Below are positions 1-5,229 of a DNA stretch of 6,588 bases, in pieces; positions within the stretch are counted from its first letter, which is position 1, and every line of letters starts with the position of its first letter. The stretch covers positions 1 to 6,588 of the forward strand of contig JAIRTG010000041.1 in NCBI GenBank assembly GCA_031255055.1, read 5' to 3'. A program made the translations under genes and the position numbers. The stretch comes from Prevotellaceae bacterium. GTDB lineage: Bacteria; Bacteroidota; Bacteroidia; Bacteroidales; Paludibacteraceae. The notes under the pieces were generated by a model. The model was given only the letters and a program-made list of their open reading frames with translations, searched no databases and was not told the DNA's origin.

Positions 1-27
1 CTAATCACTAAACACTATTTAATCACT
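1..27 (+). repeat. Heptamer repeat remnant next to copy 1
   Basis: AATCACT (3-9), AAACACT (10-16) and AATCACT (21-27), with a 4-bp interruption, lead directly into copy 1 of the hairpin element. This is the same heptamer and the same junction seen at copies 2 and 3. The array may continue beyond the left edge of the window. Confidence 0.75.
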
Positions 28-145
28 GTCTTACGGGGCGTTGCGGGGCAGCGCCCCGCAGAGGGGGTAGCGGAAGACCGCCGCAGGCGGGCTGAAGCGA
101 GGGGGAGACTTCCCCCCCCTCCTAAATTTTCTCTTTATCTCTCTT
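24..145 (+). repeat. GC-rich hairpin repeat element, copy 1
   Basis: This is the first of three copies of a structured intergenic repeat. From CACTG at 24 to the C8 tract ending at 119 it matches copy 3 except for a 2-base length difference near 80-88; the pyrimidine-rich tail (121-145) is looser. Structure in order: a perfect 7-bp stem GCGGGGC-AGC-GCCCCGC (43-59), a G5 run, GCGG-AAGA-CCGC (70-81), the segment GGGCTGAAGCGAGG, then GGGGGA-GACT-TCCCCC (101-116) running into C8. It lies downstream of uvrA, in its presumed 3' untranslated region if transcription goes that far. It resembles REP or BIME elements in size and position, but I do not recognise the family. Confidence 0.85.
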
Positions 146-148
146 GAA

Positions 149-209
149 GGAAGACACCGAAGCGGGCTGAAACGAAAGGGAGATTTCTCCTTTATGTTCC
201 TTTTATTTT
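149..209 (+). repeat. Degenerate tandem half-copy of the hairpin repeat
   Basis: The stretch beginning GGAAGACACCGAAGCGGGCT repeats, with substitutions, the second half of copy 1 (from GGAAGACCGC at about 72). Shared landmarks are GGAAGAC, GCGGGCTGAA, CGA and GGGAGA followed by a pyrimidine-rich tail. The first-half hairpin is absent. The half-copy touches the end of uvrA: its tail overlaps the last codons and the stop, although the UvrA C-terminus itself looks normal, so the tail similarity there may be chance. Confidence 0.55.
175..193 (-). terminator. Possible weak uvrA terminator hairpin
   Basis: On the minus strand AAAGGAG (193-187), a 4-nt AAAT loop and CTCC-C-TTT (182-175) can pair as a 7-bp stem with one bulged C, followed by CGTTT. 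It overlaps the uvrA stop codon and lacks a proper U-tract, so it would be a poor intrinsic terminator. The stronger hairpins of repeat copy 1 lie further downstream and may serve instead. Confidence 0.25.
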
Positions 210-3011
210 GTCTGCAAGGAAACGCGCCGTGTGTGATTTTGTTGATTTGATCAGTTCTTCGGGAGTGCCGGCAAAGACGAGTTGTCCGCCCGTTTCGCCG
301 CCTTCGGGGCCGACGTCGATAAGATGATCGGCGCATTTTATGACTTCGGGATTGTGTTCGATAATGACCACCGTATGTCCTTTTTCCAGCAGGGCGTCAA
401 AAGCGCGGAGCAGTGTTTTTATATCGTGAAAATGCAGTCCGGTTGTCGGCTCGTCGAAAATGAAGATGGTCGGTTCGGGTTTGTCATGCGTCAGAATCGA
501 AGCCAGTTTGACGCGCTGACTTTCACCGCCCGAAAGCGTACTCGACGATTGTCCGAGTTTCACATAGCCGATGCCAACGTCTTGCAGGGGTTTTAATCGT
601 TTTATGATCCGTTTTTCGGTAGCGCCTTTTTTCTCCGAAAAAAACGCGATGGCTTGATTGACCGTCATTTCCAGTACGTCGAAAATGTTTGCTCCCCGAT
701 AGGTGACCTCCAGTATATCGGGCTTGAATCGTTTCCCGCGACAGTGTTCACATTCGAGCGTCAGGTCGGCCATAAATTGCATTTCGACGGTTATGGTTCC
801 TTCTCCGCAACATTCTTCGCAACGACCGCCGTCGGTGTTGAACGAAAAAAAGGCGGGAGAATAGCCCAGTTGCTTGGAAAGCTGTTGGTCGGCAAACAAT
901 TTTCTTATTTCATCGTATGCCTTTATGTACGTCACAGGGTTGGAGCGACTCGATTTTCCTATCGGGTTCTGGTCGACAAATTCGACGCCGACCACCAGAT
1001 TCATACTTCCTTTCAGGGCGTCGAACCGTCCGATGTAGTCGACGCTGAGGCCGTAGTATTTTTTCAACGCCGGATAAAAGAGGTTGCGTACCAGCGAAGA
1101 TTTTCCCGAACCGCTCACGCCGGTAACTACCGTCATTACATTCAGTGGAAATTTGACGTCGATATTTTTCAGGTTGTTTTCACATGCACCGGTTATTTCG
1201 ATATAATTGTTCCATTTTCTCCGCGTTGCCGGGACGGGTATTGTTTCGCTTCCCAACAGGTATTTCAGCGTATATGATTTTTCGGTAGCGGGCGACAGCG
1301 CTTTTGGTGATGGTTTTTCCGACGCATCAATCGTCCCCTGGAAAACAATTTCGCCCCCCAAACGTCCGGCCTCCGGCCCTATGTCTATGAGATAGTCCGC
1401 CGAACGCATAATTTCTTCATCGTGCTCAACAACGACAACCGTATTTCCCAAATCGCGCAACTGTTTCAATATTCCTATCAGCAAATGTGTGTCGCGGGCA
1501 TGAAGCCCGATACTCGGTTCGTCCAAAATATACAGAGAGCCGACCAGACTGCTGCCCAACGATGTTACAAGGTTTATCCGCTGACTTTCGCCGCCCGACA
1601 GTGTACTCGACAACCGGTTGAGCGTCAAATAACCCAAACCGACGTTTGTCAAGAAATGGAGTCTGTTTTTTATTTCAATCAGCAGTCGCTTTGCAACGGC
1701 CAGATCCTGTTGGTCGAGCCGGACGGCATCAAAAAAATCACGCAGGCGGTCAATCGGTGTCAGAACGAGTTCGCCAATCGACTTTCCGGCTATTTTCACG
1801 TATTCGGCTTCTTTTTTCAGCCGGCTTCCGCCACACGACGGACAAACTGTTTTCCCCTTATAACGCGCCAGCATCACCCTGTATTGAATTTTGTACTGAT
1901 GTTCCTCCAGAAATTTGAAAAACGCATCTATTCCTTCAAGACATCCGTTTCCTTTCCAAAGCAGCCGGTACTCTGTCTCGGTGAGTTTACAAATCGGTTT
2001 ATGTATCGGAAAATTAAACTCGTCGGCCATCCTGATAAATCTGTTTTTCCATTCACTCATTCCTTCGCTGCGCCATGGCACGACGGCACCTTCATAGACC
2101 GACAATTGTTTGTTCGGGATGACAAGATGTTCGTCGATGCCGATTGTTTTCCCGAAACCCTCGCACACGGGACAGGCGCCGAGCGGATTGTTAAAACCGA
2201 ATAAATGGATCGACGGCGTTTCAAATGCCATTCCGTCGGCTTCAAAGTTTTTTGAAAAACGAAAAATATGCGCCTCTTTACCCTCATACACTTGAAGGAT
2301 ACAGGAACTGTTTCCTTCCGAAAATGCCGTTTCAACAGAGTCGGTCAATCGGCTGACGGTTTGTTGATCGTTGTCGACAGTCAGGCGGTCGATCATCAAA
2401 AAAACGGAAGAACTCTTTTTTTTCATTTCTTCCGTTATTTCCTCGATACGACAGGTTTTTCCGTCGATTTCCACGCGGCTGAAACCTTGTTGTTGAAGCG
2501 TTTTCAATTGTTCCGTCATTGTTTTATTGTCGGACAGGGTCACCGGAGCAAGTACAGCCAGCTTTGTGCCTTCGGGATACGACAGCGCTTTGTCGACAAC
2601 ATCTTCAACTTCCTGTTTTTTGACAATTTCGCCCGAAATCGGAGAATATGTTTTCCCGACACGCGCATACAGCAGTTTGAGGTACTCATAGATTTCGGTT
2701 GAAGTACCAACCGTCGAGCGCGGATTTCTGATATTCACCCGCTGCTCGATGGCGATGGCGGGAGGAATCCCTTTGATATAATCGACTTCCGGCTTACTCA
2801 TACGTCCCAAAAACTGGCGGGCGTAGGACGACAAGCTTTCGACATACCGTCTTTGACCTTCGGCATAAAGCGTATCAAAAGCCAGTGATGATTTTCCCGA
2901 ACCCGAAAGTCCTGTTATGACAACGAGTTTGCCGCGCGGAATTTCCACATCAACATCTTTAAGATTGTGGACACGGGCTTTTTTGATAATAATATTTCCT
3001 TGTTTCGACAT
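192..3011 (-). CDS. uvrA: UvrA, excinuclease ABC subunit A
   Basis: This is the DNA damage-recognition ATPase of nucleotide excision repair; it works in the cytoplasm as a dimer that loads UvrB onto lesions. The 939 residues match the usual family length. Both ABC cassettes look intact: Walker A at residues 34-41 (GLSGSGKS) and 631-638 (GVSGSGKS), LSGGESQR signatures at 471-478 and 826-833, DEP Walker B motifs near 497-499 and 853-855, and switch histidines near 530 and 885. Cysteine pairs are C280/C283, C390/C393, C731/C734 and C753/C756. The CxxC pair that precedes the FxFNNPxGACPxC segment in E. coli-type UvrA reads EADG here (257-260), probably a lineage trait. The ATG at 3011 starts the conserved N-terminus directly and follows a short AT-rich leader with a promoter box. 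The gene stands alone, bounded by repeats on both sides. The stop codon falls within a small hairpin. Confidence 0.98.
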   Translation of the reverse strand: MSKQGNIIIKKARVHNLKDVDVEIPRGKLVVITGLSGSGKSSLAFDTLYAEGQRRYVESLSSYARQFLGRMSKPEVDYIKGIPPAIAIEQRVNIRNPRSTVGTSTEIYEYLKLLYARVGKTYSPISGEIVKKQEVEDVVDKALSYPEGTKLAVLAPVTLSDNKTMTEQLKTLQQQGFSRVEIDGKTCRIEEITEEMKKKSSSVFLMIDRLTVDNDQQTVSRLTDSVETAFSEGNSSCILQVYEGKEAHIFRFSKNFEADGMAFETPSIHLFGFNNPLGACPVCEGFGKTIGIDEHLVIPNKQLSVYEGAVVPWRSEGMSEWKNRFIRMADEFNFPIHKPICKLTETEYRLLWKGNGCLEGIDAFFKFLEEHQYKIQYRVMLARYKGKTVCPSCGGSRLKKEAEYVKIAGKSIGELVLTPIDRLRDFFDAVRLDQQDLAVAKRLLIEIKNRLHFLTNVGLGYLTLNRLSSTLSGGESQRINLVTSLGSSLVGSLYILDEPSIGLHARDTHLLIGILKQLRDLGNTVVVVEHDEEIMRSADYLIDIGPEAGRLGGEIVFQGTIDASEKPSPKALSPATEKSYTLKYLLGSETIPVPATRRKWNNYIEITGACENNLKNIDVKFPLNVMTVVTGVSGSGKSSLVRNLFYPALKKYYGLSVDYIGRFDALKGSMNLVVGVEFVDQNPIGKSSRSNPVTYIKAYDEIRKLFADQQLSKQLGYSPAFFSFNTDGGRCEECCGEGTITVEMQFMADLTLECEHCRGKRFKPDILEVTYRGANIFDVLEMTVNQAIAFFSEKKGATEKRIIKRLKPLQDVGIGYVKLGQSSSTLSGGESQRVKLASILTHDKPEPTIFIFDEPTTGLHFHDIKTLLRAFDALLEKGHTVVIIEHNPEVIKCADHLIDVGPEGGETGGQLVFAGTPEELIKSTKSHTARFLADKIKGT

Positions 3012-3033
3012 GAATTATATAAATTTTACTCCA

Positions 3034-3041
3034 CAAAGATA
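3034..3041 (-). promoter_or_regulatory. Probable uvrA promoter, Bacteroidetes -7 box
   Basis: On the minus strand this reads TATCTTTG, a perfect match to the Bacteroidetes primary-sigma -7 consensus TAnnTTTG. It lies 22 bp upstream of the uvrA ATG, so the transcript would start at about 3027 and have a leader of roughly 15-17 nt, AT-rich and without a Shine-Dalgarno. I see no clear TTG-type -33 box at the usual distance. The promoter lies inside the uvrA-proximal side of repeat copy 2, so uvrA and its promoter form one unit between the inverted repeats. Confidence 0.6.
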
Positions 3042-3147
3042 CGATTTATTTCGATTAGCGACCGGTGACGAGTGACTGTCGCCCGTAACGGCCGCATCCG
3101 ACAACGGATTAAATAGCTCTTTCGGTCGTAGGCATCTTTCTTCCGGA

Positions 3148-3257
3148 AAGAGAAAGAGAATTAGGGGGGGGAAGTCTCCCCCTCGCTTCAGCCCGCTACG
3201 CGGTCTTCCGCTACCCCCTCTGCGGGGCTCCGCCCCGCAACGCCCCGTAAGACAGTG
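3148..3257 (-). repeat. GC-rich hairpin repeat element, copy 2 (inverted)
   Basis: This is a 110-bp inverted copy of the element at 3776-3885. By eye they differ at three positions: two in the 3-nt loop of the main hairpin (TCC on the plus strand here, 3229-3231, equal to GGA in copy sense, against AGC) and one in the GCGTAGC/GCGCAGC segment. All stems are unchanged. The 8-base homopolymer (G8 here, 3164-3171) and the TTCTCTTTCTCTT tail (3148-3160, copy sense) are both kept. It lies upstream of uvrA, on the opposite strand from copies 1 and 3. Confidence 0.88.
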
Positions 3258-3290
3258 ATTATAGTGATGAATCTTTAGTGATTAGTAGTT
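3254..3290 (-). repeat. Heptamer repeat remnant next to copy 2
   Basis: On the plus strand AGTGATT (3254-3260), AGTGATG (3263-3269), AGTGATT (3277-3283) and AGTAGTT (3284-3290) are decayed copies of the AATCACT heptamer in inverse orientation. They lie at the CACTG end of copy 2, the same end as at the other two copies. Confidence 0.7.
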
Positions 3291-3296
3291 TGCCAC

Positions 3297-3422
3297 GACG
3301 CGGATCGTGATCCGAGAGACGCGGATCGTGATCCGAGAGACGCGGATCGTGATCCGAGAGACGCGGATCGTGATCCGAGAGACGCGGATCATGATCCGAG
3401 AGATGCGGATCGTGATCCGAGA
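3297..3422. repeat. Six tandem 21-bp units with 14-bp dyads
   Basis: Six head-to-tail units of GACGCGGATCGTGATCCGAGA start at 3297, 3318, 3339, 3360, 3381 and 3402; the partial seventh (GACGC) ends the array. Each contains CGGATC-N2-GATCCG, so every unit has a near-palindrome and two GATC sites (12 in 126 bp). Units 1-4 are identical. Unit 5 has AT instead of GT at the centre, which makes the dyad a perfect palindrome; unit 6 has GATGCGG instead of GACGCGG. The 21-bp period is two turns of B-DNA, so all dyads face the same side of the helix. Translated on the minus strand the array gives SDHDPRL repeats, but there is no supporting gene context. It could be a protein-binding array or simply a minisatellite. 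Confidence 0.9.
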
Positions 3423-3431
3423 GACGCTCGG

Positions 3432-3453
3432 GGGCGTGCAACGAAACGCGCCC
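3432..3453. other. Hairpin between the 21-bp array and the MITE-like element
   Basis: GGGCGTG (3432-3438) and CGCGCCC (3447-3453) can pair as a 7-bp stem with one G-T wobble around an 8-nt loop. It occupies the short spacer between the tandem array and the MITE-like element. No T-run follows on either strand, so it does not look like a terminator. Confidence 0.4.
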
Positions 3454-3454
3454 T

Positions 3455-3551
3455 GGGGCTGACTGAAAAGTCGGTATTTCCCAAAATATCCTGTCTATAA
3501 GCTCTGTGAGTGGGGTAAAATTTGCTTTTTTGAGGCTTCTTAGTCAGCCCC
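3455..3551. mobile_element. 97-bp MITE-like element
   Basis: The stretch is bounded by perfect 10-bp terminal inverted repeats, GGGGCTGACT at 3455 and AGTCAGCCCC ending at 3551. The similarity extends to about 15 of 18 positions (GGGGCTGACTGAAAAGTC against GGGGCTGACTAAGAAGCC). The interior is short, more AT-rich than its flanks and carries no transposase, so it would be a non-autonomous element moved by a related insertion sequence, or an IS remnant with its centre deleted. I see no clear target duplication: the flanks are GCGCCCT on the left and TGAAGAA on the right. The IS family cannot be assigned from memory with confidence. Confidence 0.6.
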
Positions 3552-3563
3552 TGAAGAAGAGAT

Positions 3564-3637
3564 GTCGTTTCAAACGACCTACCCATAAAACGTACCACTA
3601 CGTCATGTTTGAATGTACCGCTACGTTCGCCATGTTT
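3564..3637. repeat. Degenerate ~24-bp direct repeat and small palindrome
   Basis: CGTACCACTACGTCATGTTT (3591-3610) is followed by a looser copy, TGTACCGCTACGTTCGCCATGTTT (3614-3637 region), differing by substitutions and a 4-base insertion. Just to the left, GTCGT-TTCAA-ACGAC (3564-3578) is a 5-bp hairpin. The segment fills the space between the MITE-like element and the heptamer array. No gene is evident. Confidence 0.5.
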
Positions 3638-3779
3638 AATCACTAATCGCTAATCACTAATCGCTAATCACTAATCGCTAATCACTAATCACTAATCACT
3701 AATCGCTAATCACTAATCACTAATCGCTAATCACTAATCACTAAACACTAATCACTAAACACTAATCACTATAAACACT
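3638..3779. repeat. Heptamer array, 19 uninterrupted 7-bp units
   Basis: From 3638 to 3770 the sequence is 19 perfect-length heptamers: AATCACT is commonest, AATCGCT occurs at units 2, 4, 6, 10 and 13, and AAACACT at units 16 and 18. A final expanded unit, ATAAACACT (3771-3779), runs straight into copy 3 of the hairpin element. The period of 7 shifts frame and puts stop codons in every frame, so it is non-coding. Three heptamers make 21 bp, the same period as the dyad array to the left. Confidence 0.92.
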
Positions 3780-3885
3780 GTCTTACGGGGCGTTGCGGGG
3801 CAGCGCCCCGCAGAGGGGGTAGCGGAAGACCGCGCAGCGGGCTGAAGCGAGGGGGAGACTTCCCCCCCCTAATTCTCTTTCTCTT
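3776..3885 (+). repeat. GC-rich hairpin repeat element, copy 3
   Basis: This 110-bp element is in direct orientation relative to copy 1 and inverted relative to copy 2. Its main stem is GCGGGGC-AGC-GCCCCGC (3795-3811); the second is GCGG-AAGA-CCGC (3822-3833); the third is GGGGGA-GACT-TCCCCC (3851-3866) ending in a C8 tract (3862-3869). It lies 8 bp past the stop of the glycosyltransferase gene, so it would be read in that gene's 3' untranslated region and could act there as a transcript-end structure. The heptamer array abuts its CACTG end. Confidence 0.88.
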
Positions 3886-3890
3886 CTTGG

Positions 3891-3920
3891 TGTTTAATCA
3901 CGATCGTCACTAAACACTAA
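3891..3920. repeat. Heptamer fragments inside the glycosyltransferase 3' end
   Basis: TTTAATCA (3893-3900) and TCACTAAACACTAA (3907-3920), separated by the palindrome CGATCG (3901-3906), match the heptamer repeat. They lie on the pyrimidine-tail side of copy 3, opposite the main array. On the minus strand they encode the last residues and the TAA stop of the glycosyltransferase. Confidence 0.6.
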
Positions 3921-5072
3921 TGACATTGGATGATATACTTCGTCAATGAGTTTGCCGATTGTTTCGAGAGCGTATCTGTTTACAAATTCTTCGGCTATTT
4001 TTTTATGGTCGTATGACGTGGCGAAAGCTTTCATGAATGCTTCGACCCAGCTTTCGGTGGTGTTCTCGCACAATATGCCGTTGCTTTCATTGATAAATTC
4101 GGGCAGCGCCCCGACATTCGAGCAAATCACAGGTGTACCGCACAAAAGCGCTTCGGCAACGACAACTCCAAATGTTTCGATTTTCGTGGCATGTACTAAA
4201 AAATCGCTCCTTTGAAGCTCTTTGCCAAGTGCCTGCTTTGGTAGAAATCCCGTGAAACGCACGTTGACATGCTTTTCCCGACAGCGTTTTTTCAAGTCTT
4301 CCGCTTTATCGCCGTCGCCCACGAGCGTTAAACAGATTGATTTCCCTGTCCTGTTTTTCTCCTGAAAACAGGCGATGGCATCAATAAGCAGTTCGGGTTG
4401 CTTTGCCTGATTTTTTGTGCGATTCCAGCCGGCAACAGCGCAAAGCCGGATTTCGTCAGGATGATTCCCGTCTTCTTTGTAGTGAAAAAAACGACTTTCG
4501 ATAACATTCGGGACAATATGGAAACTTTTCTCGGATAGTCCCGGAAATGCTTTCCGGATGTTGCTTTTCAAAAAATCGGATACAGGCAGTATTTTATCGG
4601 CATTTTTGTAGGCCCTGTATCCCTGTTTCGCAAGCAAAGGTATTTTTGCAAATCGTTCGATTCCCGACCAGTGTTCGCTTATGATATGTTTTTTTCGTAG
4701 TTCCCGGGCAAGCCTGTCCCCGATGATTCCGGCGGGAAAAACAACATTCGAGTGTATCACATCCGGCTCAAATGATGTTGAAAGCGTCTTTTTATATTGC
4801 TTCCTCAAAATCCGGTATTGCAACGGCATAAAATGATAAACAATATCCCGGAATCGTGTAAAAACTTCCATCCGGATTGTTCTAACGCCGTTTTCGTCGA
4901 TAATATCAGTCGTTTTTTTCCTGAAAAACGATTTGTCGCGATGAATGACAAGCGCCAGCACAACGATGCTGTTGCCGGTCGTATTTATTGCCTTGGCATG
5001 TTCTTTAATAAATATGCCGAAATTCGGATTGACATTTGTCGGATACCACGATGCGATAAACAGTACATTCAT
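3894..5072 (-). CDS. Family 4 glycosyltransferase (GT-B fold)
   Basis: This is a 392-residue glycosyltransferase of the GT4 type, expected to transfer a sugar from a nucleotide-activated donor during polysaccharide or glycoconjugate synthesis at the inner face of the membrane. The donor and acceptor cannot be told from sequence. The N-terminal domain opens with MNVLFIASWYPT and an NFGIF segment, typical of GT4 enzymes. The C-terminal domain has VGDGDKAEDL at 251-260 and the EX7E motif E299-E307 (ETFGVVVAE), followed by GTPVI and GALPE. I chose the ATG at 5072; a longer reading from a TTG at 5132 only adds non-conserved residues and runs into a hairpin. No signal peptide or membrane helix is evident. 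It is not clearly in an operon: 157 bp separate it from the YitT-family gene upstream. The last residues (about 384-392, SLVFSDDRD) and the stop are encoded by heptamer-type repeat DNA, so the natural C-terminus may have been replaced. Confidence 0.93.
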   Translation of the reverse strand: MNVLFIASWYPTNVNPNFGIFIKEHAKAINTTGNSIVVLALVIHRDKSFFRKKTTDIIDENGVRTIRMEVFTRFRDIVYHFMPLQYRILRKQYKKTLSTSFEPDVIHSNVVFPAGIIGDRLARELRKKHIISEHWSGIERFAKIPLLAKQGYRAYKNADKILPVSDFLKSNIRKAFPGLSEKSFHIVPNVIESRFFHYKEDGNHPDEIRLCAVAGWNRTKNQAKQPELLIDAIACFQEKNRTGKSICLTLVGDGDKAEDLKKRCREKHVNVRFTGFLPKQALGKELQRSDFLVHATKIETFGVVVAEALLCGTPVICSNVGALPEFINESNGILCENTTESWVEAFMKAFATSYDHKKIAEEFVNRYALETIGKLIDEVYHPMSLVFSDDRD

Positions 5073-5099
5073 CTTTTTAGTTGTTTTTTGAAAGCGGAA

Positions 5100-5136
5100 C
5101 AGCTTGTTGTTCGGTGGTCGACCGAACTTCAAGCTG
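5100..5136. promoter_or_regulatory. Strong 14-bp hairpin between the YitT-family gene and the glycosyltransferase
   Basis: CAGCTTG-TT-GTTCGGT-GGTCG-ACCGAAC-TT-CAAGCTG forms two perfect 7-bp stems separated by a symmetric 2x2 TT/TT internal loop, closed by a 5-nt loop. It lies 93 bp past the YitT-family stop and 27 bp upstream of the glycosyltransferase ATG. No T-run follows on the minus strand (TTCCGCTTTC), so a standard intrinsic terminator is unlikely. An operator, a leader-RNA structure or a Rho-independent variant are all possible. The rest of the 5073-5229 gap shows no promoter box I can support. Confidence 0.5.
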
Positions 5137-5229
5137 CTGCTCCGAACATCGTTTCTTTCGGTTTGCCGGACATCCGCCCGAAATCCTGATGATGGGAAAT
5201 TACTGATAAAGGTTGGTTTATAAAGGGCG

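Noticed and set aside
31..336. An arginine- and proline-rich minus-strand frame of 101 residues
   Set aside because: It overlaps the end of uvrA in another frame and then reads through the GC-rich repeat, which explains its composition.
654..2204. Long plus-strand frames (207 and 260 residues) opposite uvrA
   Set aside because: They are antisense to the conserved UvrA domains and show no recognisable motifs.
3297..3422. A plasmid-type iteron origin
   Set aside because: The unit length would fit, but there is no rep gene or AT-rich unwinding region and the surrounding genes are chromosomal housekeeping genes. A binding array cannot be excluded, so it is kept as a finding only.
3259..3441. 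A 60-residue minus-strand reading frame with SDHDPRL repeats
   Set aside because: It exists because the 21-bp unit is a multiple of three. Its start is a TTG, no promoter or homologue is recognisable, and it runs into repeat copy 2 and the heptamer remnants.
3389..3643. An 84-residue minus-strand reading frame through the MITE-like element
   Set aside because: It begins at a GTG at the edge of the heptamer array and crosses the short repeats, the MITE-like element and the 21-bp array, ending only because of the unit 5 variant. The composition follows the repeats, not a protein family I know.
3297..3779. A CRISPR array
   Set aside because: The 21-bp units are directly abutting with no spacers, the heptamers are far too short, and no cas gene is present.
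5073..5132. A longer glycosyltransferase start at a TTG at 5132
   Set aside because: The added 20 residues are not GT4-like and the TTG lies inside the strong hairpin. The ATG at 5072 gives the standard MNVLFIASWYPT opening.
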